Below are positions 33,728 to 48,739 of a stretch of DNA of 64,000 bases, in pieces. Origin of the DNA: Gymnothorax reevesii (Eukaryota > Chordata > Actinopteri > Anguilliformes > Muraenidae); contig CM056578.1 of NCBI GenBank assembly GCA_029721435.1, positions 15,574,411-15,638,410 of the forward strand. Direction: 5' to 3'. The position numbers and the translations under genes were made by a program. The notes under the pieces are model-generated. The model searched no databases and had not been told where the DNA came from. It saw only the letters and a list, made by a program, of their open reading frames with translations. Numbering within the stretch: the stretch's first letter is position 1; each line of letters starts with the position of its first letter.

Positions 33728-36639
33728 GGGGAGAGATTGATTGGCGTGACTGAGGTGACTGAGAAAGGGCAGTGCTCCAAAATGACTACCACAAGGACAA
33801 TTGAGTTTGAAAATGGCTGCGACAGAGATAAATGCAAGTGCAGGGATACTGTTGTTTCAAAATGGTTGTCATTTAGGCATAGTTGGTCTGACTCAGTGGG
33901 TGGGTGCTTAAAGCTTTGGGAAGTAGACTTTTGTCCTTTGGTAAACTAGTTAACCCAACAGAATATTCAGCTGTGTTGACCGGCATTGTTTTAAATTTGA
34001 GGTTTAACTTTTTGCTCAAGTGGAGAGGTATTTCTTCTACAAATACCACGTGGAATAAGAAAGGAAGGTAAATTACCTGCCTTCATGCTAAAAAAAGGTT
34101 GGTCTTAGGAAGATGTGTTCGCTGACAGTACGTGGTCACCGTGTGCTATTGATTTCTGTTTCATGTAGTGGCGCTAATATTATTCTCATTCATTTTTAGC
34201 CACAGTATATTATGTAATCTTATACTATGCAATACTATACTATCACAAGCTATGTTATGCTACAGTACAGCTGGTTGCACCCAGGGGTGTTATCTTAAAC
34301 CATAGTCATAGCTCTTTCCACACTTTATCAACATGTATGTATGTATGTATGTATGTATGTATGTATGTATTAATTTATTGTTGGCTGAATCTGCTGCCTG
34401 GATCTCTGGGATTGGGGGCAGAGGAAAGACAGAGGAATCAAAGTGATTTTCTTTAATTATCTATTTTGTTTTATTATTATTATTATTATTTTATCCCAGA
34501 TTGGGTGTGCTAATGAGGCTGGTGGAGAGGGTGCATTATTCTGAGTCACCGTTCACAAAGACTGTCCAGGCAATAGCAAGCCCCCTAGTACTTTTTAGAC
34601 TGATGTTAAACCTGAACTGACAGTTTAGCCTCGCTTAACTTCTGATTCAGGGAGGCAGATGGGTGGTGCTCTGACCTGAGCGGTAATAGATAATTAAATA
34701 GTGTAGTAAATGGGCAGGAAAAAAGAGCCTCTTATTAAATCTGGCCAACGCCATTACTTCCAGAAGATTTGAGTAATTTTGCTGAAGATCAAACAAGAAC
34801 AAAGTGTATTTAATGGAAAATTATGTCAAGTTGTAAACATGCTGCTGGCAATTAGGAATTTTAGGATTTAAATTATAAACAATTTTTATAACCCGTTTGC
34901 ATCCAATTTCATGATCCAAGCAAATCAACAATGAAAATGTTAAAGCTGAATGCTGTACTCTTGCATTTTTTGTCCATGTAATTGGCTAAGTTGGCTTAAT
35001 ATGTCTCAGGTCAAGAAATTTTCCGAGCTAGGTTGAAATGCATAGAATAATTGGACTACTTTCTATTCTTTGAAAGTGACGAGCACAGCAGAGGGTATTG
35101 TAGCCATCACATTAGCCTGGTCGAGACAGCCGTGGGCATAAACACTCCATACTGTCATAAGCAACTGCAACCACCCCTTCAGCTGCGGAGCGTGCAATTT
35201 ATGTTGGAGCACTTTGGGGCTGTAACACTCTTGTACTGAGCTGCCGAACATCCCGGGGCTAGCTCTGTAGCTAAGATCTGTGTGTGGAATTGTAACTAGG
35301 AAAAGTGGGCCACTCAGGAATAAGAGTTGACTCATTAGAGCTATCTCATTGGATCCAGTCATATGCGCTGAAATGCATAGAAATGACTGCTGTCAAAAGT
35401 AGCCATATGAACCCATGGCAGTTTGGACAGTAGCCCAGAATCCTATGTGCTAATGCATAATTGATGATAGGAGAGGCAGTTGGCACCATACAACTTCAAT
35501 GTTACATGGACAAATCTGTTTTTGTATTTGTAATTTGTGCTAAATTTCTCTAATAGGAAAAAAGAACGTATGGAGGGCTTTCATTTTGATGGATTTCTCA
35601 AGATTACTAGAGACCAGTGAAATCCTTCATTGGTTTTTGAAAATGAATGCCAACAGTCTAATGGATACACGAACAGATAGATAGATAATTGAAGGTTTCA
35701 CAGACACCAGAAACATGATATAATGTGGGCATAAAGATGGATGGTGATCAGTTTGTAATGGCTGTAAGATGATTCAGTTTCCATATGCTTGGCACAGAGG
35801 GGACTCCAAATCATGCCATAGGGTGCTCAAGAGCAGAGAGGCTGCTGTAAGCTGCATGCCTGCCACAAGCTGATTTAAGTTATTTAAAATATTACTGATT
35901 TTTTCAAGAAAGAATCATTTCTGGATTCTCATGCACTCTAAATCAAGTTGAATTATGCAAGTGTTGTTAATCAGCCATGAAACGAATTTTGGTTTTTCAG
36001 TTGTAAATTGGATCCACAGAGATCTGAAAAATGATTCATGTACTTCCCAAATTAGGTACCCTGAGCTGCTCCAATAAAGCAAAGCAGAAACATGAGGGAA
36101 CCAAGCTGATGATATCCCCAAAGCCACAAGCATGAGGAATCTTGTGAATAATAATAATTTTAAAACTGGCATCAATGTTGTTATGCACGCATGATTACGA
36201 GCATGTTTGTATACGTCTCATACTCTTGAGCCATGAATTTGAGTACAGTCCTCATCGGCCGCTGCGTCTGCCGTTCTGGTCGTTATTCAGCTCTTAATTG
36301 ATTAATTATAGTAGCTGATTTCACTGTAAAATGGCCTCACCAGGTTACTTCAGTCACTGTGGGGGGGAGACGAGATAAGGATGGAAAATTAGGATAACAT
36401 ATTTTCAGTCTAATATTTACTATTATGCTTTTCTCAAACAAATAGGGACCGTGCTTCAAAATAAACAGAAGGCTGATTTATATCCTTCATTCCTTCCTTG
36501 AAGTCTCTTTTAACCTCTTTTTAACCAGGAAAGTTAAAAAAATGAGAACATATTTTTCTTTTGCTCAGATACCCATGCAGAATTTCCCAATAAAACAGCT
36601 GCAAGTGAGGAGGGATAGAGTTAAATAGGAGTAATGTCC
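33728..36639. other. Intergenic with microsatellites
   Basis: Contains (GTAT)n at 34334-34370 and a (TTA)n-type run at 34471-34492. No gene or transposon is recognised; open frames are under 100 codons. Confidence 0.5.
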
Positions 36640-36806
36640 CTAGAATGGTTTTGGGGTTAAGGGCTGTACTCAGGGACCCGATGGCAGAAATCTTGCCAAA
36701 TTCTTCTCTCCAGATTCAAGACAGAAGCCCAAGCCCCACCGGGAACTGGAGCCCGCAAATCCACAGTTATCAGTCAAGCACCCTTCCACTAGGCCACCCT
36801 GACACC
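36640..36806 (-). mobile_element. tRNA-derived SINE, minus orientation
   Basis: Reverse-complemented, it reads gtcagggtggcctagtggaa (box-A region), then about 40 bases on ggctccagttcccgg (box-B-like), and ends with gggtccctgagtacagccct then taacccc, the style of a fish SINE body. Pol III boxes are diverged. Confidence 0.6.
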
Positions 36807-37499
36807 ATAGATCTGTTATCCTTTGGGAAGTTTCAATCCATTAAATGAGTCAGGAAAATGGAATTTGAAGCCTCCCACAGAGATCTTGACCACATAAATG
36901 TGAGACTTTTAGGATTTTCAGACGTATTTCAATCCCCCTCCCCATATGCCACACATCCGCTACACCTGTAACTGCCTCACTTTGAACTGAAGTCTGAAGA
37001 AGTCTCTGACTGAAATGTCTCCGATTCCCCTCTATTCGCTAATCACTAATAATTCTACCCTTCAGTTACTTGCCTCTTCAATGAGGGGTGCCAACAGCAA
37101 GAAAAGTAAGGAAATGAAAGTAGCCTATGAGAAAAATAGGCAACTTGAGTTAGCCCAGAGTCCGTCTTCACTCAGTCTTTCTTCTCATGGACATGTTCTC
37201 GCTGTAGTGCAGTGAGTTCTATATTAGAGAAGGAGCTGGTCTTTGCTGAGGCTGTTGTATTGTACTGGTTGCAGCAAGCTCTAGTTTTGCCCCAATTGAA
37301 TATTGTAAAATAATTGCCATGGACCTGATTGTATTACTTGGGGACAACCTTTTAAGAGCATTCTTGATTTTGCTAGACTGAAGCATGGTCCTCTGGCTAT
37401 CTGCTGTTAATGAGATTTGATACTTGGCTAACTATGACTTCTACAGTAAATCCCAAATGTGTGGTAACCCCTGTTAAATGCCTTCCTTTCACTTAGCAC

Positions 37500-38060
37500 A
37501 TCAAGCGTTTTGTCCCCCGCCGCCAGAAAGTGCGGAGCAGGGGTCATAGTATTCAGCTCAGTTTGTCCATCTGTCCCTCCCATTGGTGTAAGCGCAATAT
37601 CTCAAGAATCAGTGGCCCAATTTTCATCATAATTACCACCAACTTGAACTTATGGGGGTCCCGAAACACCAGTCGATTTTGGCACAAGTACAGCTTGTTA
37701 CATAGATTTTGCCTTTCACCTTGTTAACATGATGCCTCAAGAAACAGTGGACCGATTTAACACATATCTGGCACCAATATGTACTTCGGGGGTTCCGCAA
37801 CACCTGTCAATTTTGGTGACTTTTCGGTCATTTTCAAGGTGACAGCAGTATTACATAGATTTGTAAACACGATATCTCAAAAAGCAGTTGGTTGAATTTT
37901 GCACATATTTAGCAAGTATTATAAACAAGTATTTGGAGGGTCCTGCTACACCAGTCGATTTTGGTGACCTTGAGGTTGTTTTTAAGAACACAGCCCAATT
38001 AGATAGATTTTACCTTTGTAAACCTTGTTAACTCAAAATTGACCGCTCTTCTGTAAACTG
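37500..38060 (+). repeat. Dispersed repeat with three diverged 135-140 base units
   Basis: The phrase at(a/g)(t/c)ctcaa-aa-cagt begins at 37597, 37732 and 37872. Each is followed by -aattt/attt-ca(c)at, and later by a ggggtccc/gggttccg/agggtcctg-caacacc(a/t)gtc-atttt block. It is an internally tandem member of a repeat type widespread in fish. A related single unit lies at 41100-41340. Confidence 0.75.
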
Positions 38061-38607
38061 GTAAATCGCCTACGCATGAAACTGAAGTGAAAGCTGATAG
38101 TCAGTACATGTCTGTCTCAGTTTGAAGTCAAAAATCCTTTATTATATAGACCTGCTTCTGAAATTATGGTCAACAACATATAAAAACTGCTGATTTTCCG
38201 CTGTCCCTACACCTGGGAGTCAGGTGTGAACCCAGTCTGGCCAATTACCATTGCTTGTTGTTTAATTAATTACCTGGGAGGAATGAAAACCAGAGCTGGA
38301 TTCAGGGAACCCTGTTGTATAACAATAATTACACAGTGCTCTGCATTGTTGCCATAAATGTGAAGGGTTACTGTATAAAAGAAATTATTACACTGCATAT
38401 TGTATTATAGAGAGATGAAAAGGTGAGGAAATAGACTTCAGCACAAGCACTGGGATGAGCAGCTGAGAGGAGATAAGGCCCTGTCAGTGAGACAGCTCCC
38501 TCTCATTAGCACTGGGAATAAAATACAACACATGCCACATTATTATCAGCTAGTATAAACCCGCCACCGGCGTAGGTGCGAAGGAAGGTGAAGATATATT
38601 CCAATGT

Positions 38608-38840
38608 GTGAAAATATATTCTGCAGCTCACATGATGGGTTTGGATTTGAGGCATTTCCTGCCTGGCTCATGAAACGTGACACATTCAGAAGATTGAAAC
38701 TTTCCTGATGTATGAATCAAATCCAAAAGCATCACGTTAGCTGTAGATTCTGATGAGTGAAAATATACCCTGTGGCTGACATTATGCTTTTGATTTGATT
38801 AATACCCTGACCTGCATGTGAAATGTGACACATTCTGGTT
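38608..38840 (+). repeat. Diverged tandem duplication, 149-base offset
   Basis: gtgaaaatatattctgcagc..catgaaacgtgacacattc (38608-38691) recurs as gtgaaaatataccctgtggc..catgtgaaatgtgacacattc (38757-38835). Non-coding. Confidence 0.7.
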
Positions 38841-39800
38841 ACTGAATCATAACTGACACACAAATACTTCAGCCATTGAAATGTAGCAATTCATTAATTG
38901 TCATTTAAAGATAACCTAATACTGCTCATGCAAAAAAATTAATTGAGCATGTTAACTGGAAAGCTACTGGCAGTGGCTCGAACAAACAAAGCACATACAC
39001 TGTTCATATCCTGTTATTTTACAATCAAATCAGGCAGTGGCCCATAACTTTATAAACGTGCACTTTCTTTCACTCTTTATTCATTTACTGCTGGTGTCTG
39101 TGTTGAGCTCTGAGACAAGACAGAGCTGAATGTCACCAGGGTTCACTTACTAATAAAGTAGAATCTGACTGGCTCCCTTGGAAATGAAAAGGCTGCAAGT
39201 TGACTTGACACACATTGCTTTATTTTCATTAGTTTTAAAACTAAAATCACACTTTAAAAATACCAAGATCAGCTAAATACTGACAAACTACACCACAAAC
39301 ATGAGAAAGATATTGTTTTTAAGTAATGAAAAATATCAACATTTTTTTCAGTTACGCTGAAATGTAAAACATAGCTGAAGTTGGTAGTTAATGAAAACTG
39401 GGCAGCAAATTGCAGTTTAACATCACGGTTGAGGCTCACCATGATCAATATTGATGTTAATATTTCTCCAATGTGGGCCCACAAGTATAAATTAGTTATT
39501 TTTTTTTTCTCCATGTTGTCCACACCTCTCATACATTTTGCATTGAGAAAAGATAAAATACTATTGTATAATGGAGCACTACACAGAGTGAAACTATCTA
39601 AAGCACTGAGACTATGTCCCACAAAGCCATTAAGTTTAAAGTGGTCAGAGGTTCTGACTCGCTCGTCAAAAAACATTGAGCCTTTCTCAGAAAGTTTGTG
39701 ACTTTTGCAATAGCTGTTTCGCTTTTATACACAGTTAAATGTTACAAGTTAAAAATGACCATAAATGGCTTATAGCCAGTCTTCACAATGCATACTTTTG

Positions 39801-39812
39801 TTTATTTTTATT
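39801..39812 (-). terminator. Candidate NSG2 polyadenylation signals
   Basis: Two adjacent AATAAA hexamers on the minus strand, about 520 bases past the stop codon. Confidence 0.4.
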
Positions 39813-40109
39813 AAAGGACAGCTACTCACAGATATGAAAACGTTCGTAAAAGAGCTTGACTTGAAAGTACTTCCCAAGCTGGTAATTACGACATGCCTTT
39901 TGCTGCGTGAAGTACGAGAAACCTGCTTGGAGGGACATCAATTCCACCAAAATAGCTTTCAAAACATATAACTTACAAAAAAGAAAATAAATAACTCAAG
40001 ACCACACAGAATTTCCACAGAAGTGCATGCCTTTGTACAAACGCTTGGTTGCTCCAATGCCAAATACAAAACATCAAAAATTACAAGATTCGGAAAAAAA
40101 ACCCAATAA

Positions 40110-40145
40110 CTTAATAAATAAATAAATAAATTCATGAATAAATAA
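40110..40145 (-). promoter_or_regulatory. AU-rich element cluster in 3' UTR
   Basis: The minus strand reads tttatttatttatttatt, overlapping ATTTA pentamers, about 190 bases after the NSG2 stop. Alternatively it is only an (AAAT)n microsatellite. Confidence 0.45.
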
Positions 40146-40330
40146 GGAGCAGAGAATTCAGTACATGAAACAAAGTGATGGGCGGAGTCAAGAGAATGTG
40201 TGGTGGGGGGGTGGGGTTGGCCGCTGGGTGCCTTTCAGAGCACAGCCAATCAGAGAACGGTGAGGTGTGCTGGGAAGTGTGGTTTTCCCCATTTAAAAAG
40301 AGGGCGTTTAACAGGGGGTCGCAATGGATT

Positions 40331-42607
<2,277 letters not shown>

Positions 42608-42679
42608 TTAAATGGGAAAAAATAACGTGTTGAATTAAATAAAAGGTAGTATAGACAATGGTGTGTTTTGAACCTTTTT

Positions 42680-42975
42680 ATCCATTCACAACTATCCTAA
42701 TTCAGGGTCATAGGAGGGTGAGAGCCTTTCCCAGAATACTATGGGTGAAAGGGAGGAACACACCTTGAGCAGCTTGCAAATTCATCACAGACCATTCATG
42801 CACACTCATACCTCAGGGCAATTTGGAGTCTCCGATCTGCGTGGCATATATGCACGTCTTTAGACTGCGGTAGGAAACCGATGCTCGACGAGAAAACCCA
42901 TGCAGACGTGGGGTGAACATGCAAATTCCACTCAGAACAAACCCATTGTGCTACCGCGCAGCCTTCATTCTTTTT
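42680..42975 (+). repeat. Dispersed fish repeat, decayed second copy
   Basis: Same word order as 12067-12400: ..catgcacactcatacctcag, gcaatttggagtc, gactgcggtaggaaaccgatg, gtgaacatgcaaattccact, gtgctaccgcgcagcc. Same orientation. Confidence 0.65.
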
Positions 42976-43399
42976 ATACATTTGTGAAAATAATTACACA
43001 CGTGGCCAATAAAAAGCTTTCAGAAAGGGGAGTTTCTGCATCAACAACTAGAGTGTTATGATAGGGGTCAGTCACGGCATTTCAAAAACCCTCCCTAATC
43101 ACAAAATGTCACAATCCACACTTCCAGAACCACTGAAGGGGATAAAAAATATTATACAAAACTGCGCTCATTCTGAACTCAGTTAATGGTGTCACTAGAA
43201 TACAAATGACTGGAGCCAGAATCCCTGGAGGCTGATGTATTGGTTTTGAGAGAAAAAATAGAAAAAAGTCGTGCCCTTACAGCGTCCGTAACTTTCTTCC
43301 CTCTGTTTGAAGAAAGGTTATGTGAATGCTGATTACCCCCCGCCACATTCGCTCAGCTTCAGGGATAATGCAGCAGGAGACTGTACGTGCTGTGCTGTG

Positions 43400-43465
43400 A
43401 GCTTTTGTGTGCGTGTGTGAGTGTATGATGTGACTGTGTATGAATGTGTCTATGTGTATGTAAAA
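43400..43465. repeat. TG-rich tract
   Basis: Degenerate TG repeat (tgtgcgtgtgtgagtgtatg and similar words). Confidence 0.8.
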
Positions 43466-43626
43466 TGGAGGTTGCATTCTACATGCAGCTACAAGCATGA
43501 CTACATCTGCACTAGACAGGTAAGTCCATACAATCTCACACCCTGCCTTATTGCCATTGTTGTTTCTGTTAGATGACAAAATGAATAACTGCACTAGTGT
43601 TTTTGACTATGTATATGCACTTGCAA

Positions 43627-43657
<31 letters not shown>

Positions 43658-43672
43658 TATGTGTGTTTTGAC
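43627..43672. repeat. (GT)n microsatellite
   Basis: Nearly pure GT, interrupted by two TATG words. Confidence 0.92.
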
Positions 43673-44534
43673 GTGGCTGCTTCACTTGTGGGACTCAAAG
43701 ATCAAATTAAAACCTCTGTTAATACAAAATCAGCAGTGTCCCTAATAGGCTGATATTACAGTTGCTACGAGACCGCACCTCCAAGACAAAATCCAGCCTA
43801 TCAGAACCTTTTTCCTCACAGTGAACCTCCTACTAATGTAAGGGAGATATAGCATACTGCATGTTATAGCATTAGCATCAGCTGAGGGGTTCCCAATGCG
43901 ACGAGACCATTCCGTCACACGGACATCTTGTACTTAAGGGTGGAATTCCTACATGGATAACTGAGTTCCACTGAACACCCTGGAACAGCAGTCATGCAAA
44001 TCTATGCACCATTTTAGTCAAGCCAATTCAAAGAATAACATACTGTATTTATTCAAGGGTGAGGGGATTAACTCAGTAAATCCACTTTAAAGTATGAAAA
44101 TGTAAGTGCATCTGACTGTTTTGGATAAAGCAGGCTATTTCAGTCAAATGCCATTTTGTCCTGAAGCATGATCTGCATGTAATTTTATTCCATCAAAACG
44201 GTTACTTTGGTCTGGCAGTTCATGTAGGAAAAATAGCATGCTGAAGTACAACCCATAAACTACATCATATTCTATTGAAGGATACTCACAGCACAATCAA
44301 AGTTCACAAGAATTTTATCATTGTTTCATACTGTTTTTTTTTTTCCCCACATGGGCGGGTGTAGAAAAGAAGCCCTTCTGATGGGCATAAAAACACTTAG
44401 TAAGAAATGGTAGGTAAAACAGCCACTTAGCTGCTACTGATGGTGCAATCCTTTATGGACCCTGTAAACCCAATAGTATGTATGCCAGCTTGTTCACACA
44501 CAACCCAAGAGTGACACACCAAGCACTTGCGCAG

Positions 44535-44890
44535 ATGGGCAAGGTCTCCAATTCATTTATTTATTTGTGGCGGCCCATCACAAATAAAAAAAAAATCGCC
44601 CACCACAAATAGATTTTTCCTATTTTTGAAGCTGCCGATTCGCTCTTGCACTCATAAACACATGACAACAGTTGGCTTGTGTTTGCAGCATGTTGTTCCA
44701 AACTCCAGTGCAGTAGGTGGCAGAAACACGGTCAATCCGGTAGTACTAAAACCAAAGAAGAAGTGGAGTAGCGATACCTATCGGTTATTGGAACGTCCAT
44801 TTTTCCGGTCTCCACACGCATGTATAGAAGAGGGCTGGTCGAATTAATCTGTAGACGAAGGTTAGTATCACGTGACACCTCTCTGCTGTC
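44535..44890. repeat. Probable decayed DNA transposon fragment
   Basis: Contains gtggcggcccatcacaaat and ccagtgcagtaggtggcaga followed by acaccaaagaagaag-like words, phrases of a widespread teleost repeat. Ends are not defined. At 45080-45200 comes another common phrase (ctggaaaagttttgaaaaatc). Neither has coding capacity. Confidence 0.35.
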
Positions 44891-46247
44891 AGAGAGGATA
44901 ACGTAAATTAATTTTGGCACTAAAGTCATTCAAAAAAAAAAAAAGAGAAGTGGGTGAAGAAGTTCAATTCCGGACTGCTTTCTTAGTCTGTTCGCAGCTG
45001 TGTCTGTGTGTGTTGATGTAGTTAACAGCTCAACAATATGTAGCCATTAGCAAGATTAGATCAAATGACTAGGGTCCCCACTGTTATGAAAGTCCTGTAA
45101 AAGTTATGGAATTTGAAATAGCATTTTCCAGGCCTGGAAAAGTTTTGAAAAATCATAAAGTATCAAAAAGCTTTAGAAAAGTCTGAAGAATTCAAAGAGA
45201 CCCAACATGATCACAATTAATGTTGTTTATTCATTATTTTTTTAAAATTATCATTTAGAAATCTACTTAACTGAAGCAGCTGGTCAGGAGCTGCAGTGCT
45301 AATTATTCATGTGATTTCATGCCCTTGTCCCACTGTTTGTCCAAAAAATTGCTATTATTTGACTAATCATGACACTTTAACTATCTAATTACTGCTAGTT
45401 AATTTGTTCTTTACTATTCTTCAAATATTTGCCCAAATGTTCCTATTGTTAGAACAGCTGTGACTCAAAAGAGAGTCATAGACATTTGGCAAAGAAGTAA
45501 TGGGGGGGGATGGAAAAGTTTTGGTATTTCTTTAGTTAAAAAAAAAAAGACTGGGGACCCTGTCTGGAGGCATCAGCATTACATTTTGGGAGTGCTTGCC
45601 TTTTATAAGTTTCCTTTGTTTACTCATTTCCAGTTCACTTTTTGCTTGCTGTAGTTGTTATTCATCTCATTTCAGTGTTACCATTGATATCTGCAGGCAT
45701 ATTCAGTCAGAAGGGGAGGACATATGTTCTTGACTGCAAATTAAAGCATTCAGGTGAAATCAAGTCAAACTTAATTCTTTGACAATATGACAACATAATT
45801 CTCACATATATGTCAAAGTACTGTGGCAACTGAAATATTTGCAGAGGGTTGCAGCTTCATATGCGGTTTGATTAACTACAGGTTTGCAGATGTGCTAATG
45901 CGCATGTGCAATTTCTCAGCAGGAGACAGCCATTGCACCCCTGAGTATTTAAGCTACACACTGTCTCAGTACAGAACCAGCAGTATAATTTGATGCTATG
46001 CAAAATCAAAAAGCTGTGAAAGTCTCTGGTAAAGAGTGTCTACTGAACACCCTAACGCATTATAACATAATGCTAGTACATTATTTACATTTTGGAGGGT
46101 TAGGCCAGGCGCTGCCCAAAGGCCGCACTATAAAGTGTTTTTTCGACAGTTCCACTGTGATATGTGCAATACAGTTGAGTTGAACTAGAAATGCCAAACT
46201 CTTGCTTTACAGATCATAAAAAGCCACTGATCCTAGATAAGTTTTTG

Positions 46248-46410
46248 CCAACCCTGTTCCTGAAAATTTGCTGCCCTGCAAGTTTACATTTCAAACCCCA
46301 CTTTAGCTCAGCCAATTACAAGCTCAAGGAAATAGCCAAGTGTAGAATGAGCATTTTGTTATGCCTGGACTGGAAACCTTCAGGACATGGATCTCCAGGA
46401 ACAGGGTTGG
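46248..46410. mobile_element. Small MITE with perfect 15-base inverted ends
   Basis: ccaaccctgttcctg at 46248-46262 and its exact complement caggaacagggttgg at 46396-46410. The interior is decayed and non-coding. The element type (CAGGGTTGG ends) is abundant in fish; no clear target duplication was seen. Confidence 0.7.
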
Positions 46411-48027
46411 TGAATGCCGTCGAACAATGATCACTTCAAAGTACTTTTGAAAAACTTATCCCAATTCCGTAAATAGTTTGAAGCAACTTTTGTTTTTCAA
46501 ACTGACCTTTCCAAGAAGTCTGTTAGAAATACAGGGTGACATTTTCTGCTACAATATGAAGCACCTTTAAAACACTTAAAGCCAAACAAATACTGAAGAC
46601 TGCACGTCAAAAATTCATGCCGCCCACTGCGAAGAGCCAGTTACATAATATGATAAGACACAAAAACCTTCAATAATTCAACAGAACCCTAGAAATTCAA
46701 GGATTATATCAAATAGCCTTCATTTGATTTGGAGCCATAGGTCTTTTCAGTGATAACATTATTTCTCATTCACTGGTATTTGAATGCAATTTCATTTTAT
46801 ATGTTTAAGAATAAGTATTTAGATAGAATTGTAACTCGTATCATTATTCCCAGCTCTTTGAACAGAATAGTCTCCAAATAGTTTATTTCAATTGAAATAA
46901 TTTCAGTGAACATAACTATAAATCATGGAGATTTAGGAGATATCTTTTTCACGTAAATGGTAATGTGAGGCAGTGCCTTTCTATTTGTAGCTCTGGGTGA
47001 AGAGAAGACTGGCTGTATTATTTTTAAAAGGCTTTCAATCTTCAAGGTCTGGGTCATAGCCTTTCATTAGCATGTTTTTAGAAATTCTATATCAGTCACC
47101 ACAATCGCTATCTAGGACATCAATCAGCTATCGTACAAACTGGAAACATTTCTGTTCTGAATCTGGAAAAAAAAAAAAAGAAAGATTCAGAATCCAAAAT
47201 ACTTTTGGTGTATTTTTGTAATTGATTCTCGACTGTTACAGAGAGAGATCAAGCTCAGCTCAGCCCAGCCAATACGCACTCAGTCTGAAAAGACATCTGG
47301 AGTGCAGTAGCGTTAGCTAACTTAGCTGCAGCCCTTGTGTGTTTTGTCACAGTATTCAGGTCACCACTTCCCCATCCCTCAATAGTTCTGTCCCTGCCTG
47401 AAGCAATACATTGTCCGCCTACGAAAATCCAGCTTCCTTCATAAGTTAAGACAAGAAAGGGCATGTGTCAAACTTGTTTAGGACATGCTACAGCATGCCA
47501 ACAAATCCTCTGGAGAACTGTAGTCAAATGTGCTCACGTTTCATTCTTCCTGAGAACACAGTCATTACTCGAGCCAAACTGACTAAAAAGTCTGTCCTAG
47601 TAAACAGGTCAGTTCATTAAATGAAATCCAGTCTATATAATTAAGGTTCTTGTACTGAAGTACAGCTAAATTTAACCAACTAACCACTATCAGGATTAAT
47701 TCCACTGCTCAGTAATATTACCACATCAGTCTCAAAAGAAAACAGCTGTTCTGAAATACGCAGAAGGATATCCACTTTCTTCTCTGGAGTGCTGCCTCAC
47801 AGCAGCTGGTGCAGAATGTTCTGATGCATGTACAATTTATTCAACAAGCAGAAATTCATTTCTCCCCACTGAATAATATGGTCACATCTTACACAGAGTG
47901 AGGCAGGAGAGGTAAACATAAAGTATTAAAGGGTCTCCAGTGGTGTACCTTAAGTTTCAATTATTAAGGTCCTGTGAGGTCACAAATATGTGATTACAAT
48001 GATATAAACCAAACATTCTTATGCTTA
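46411..48027. other. Intronic/intergenic, no gene seen
   Basis: A minus-strand frame at 47255-47464 (69 codons) is not recognisable. No element boundary was found. Confidence 0.45.
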
Positions 48028-48035
48028 ACAATCAC

Positions 48036-48427
48036 GGTCACACTTTAGATGAAGTGTTGCTAGTAAAGGCTTTATATAGCATGCATGAGCAGACATAATG
48101 TCTTCATAAGTCAAACATAGGCAAATATCATGCTTCGTAAAGGGTGAAATAACACTTCCTTATTCAGCATGTGATGCCAGATGTGATATAGCTGACAGTT
48201 TCACTGAGCTAGTGACTAAATGCTATTAAGGCTGACATTTTCAGCCAATTGACATTGTCATTGTCACATCTGGCATCAGATGTTGAATAAGGATGCGCTA
48301 TTTCACCCCTTACAATGCATGAAATTTTCTTATGTATAGTTTATGAGGACATTATGTCTTATTTATGAAGGCATTATAGATGCTGCGTAAAACCTTCATG
48401 AGCAGTACTTTCATCTAAAGTGTGACT
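48036..48427. mobile_element. hAT-type MITE with exact 8-base target duplication
   Basis: A 392-base palindromic element. Both ends begin (G/A)GTCACACTTTAGATGAA and the arms run about 165 bases, meeting near agatgtgat / atcacatct. ACAATCAC flanks both sides (48028-48035 and 48428-48435), the 8-base duplication of hAT transposition. Non-coding. Confidence 0.9.
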
Positions 48428-48488
48428 ACAATCACAAACAGTAAGTGAAAACAATGGAATTCTAGAACATGATTTAGAATTCTGGAAG

Positions 48489-48495
48489 TTAAAAA

Positions 48496-48539
<44 letters not shown>

Positions 48540-48543
48540 TATG
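48489..48543. repeat. A-run and (TA)n microsatellite
   Basis: A run of A is followed by (TA)n. The next 60 bases hold a short hairpin (gcggagg..cctccgc, 48594-48614). Confidence 0.92.
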
Positions 48544-48739
48544 TAAGGGATAATTAACGAGAAGGTGTGCATTCCACGGTTTTAATGCACGACGCGGAGG
48601 CAAATAACCTCCGCGAAGTAAAGGTGCCAAACTGCTGGTGAAGTGAGATGTTGATGTTGAGATGTTGGATGGAGTGTTGAGGCCGAACAGCAATAAAATC
48701 TGAATCGCATGCAACACTTGTGCTAAGATACCGTTCTAA

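Larger units (their letters stand above)
39210..40330 (-). other. nsg2: Probable NSG2 3' UTR
   Basis: Downstream of the NSG2 stop on the minus strand. It contains an AU-rich cluster at 40110-40145 (overlapping ATTTA pentamers on the minus strand), the kind of element that shortens mRNA half-life. Two candidate AATAAA signals (plus-strand tttatt) lie at 39801-39812 and another near 39214. Which signal is used cannot be told from sequence. Confidence 0.5.
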
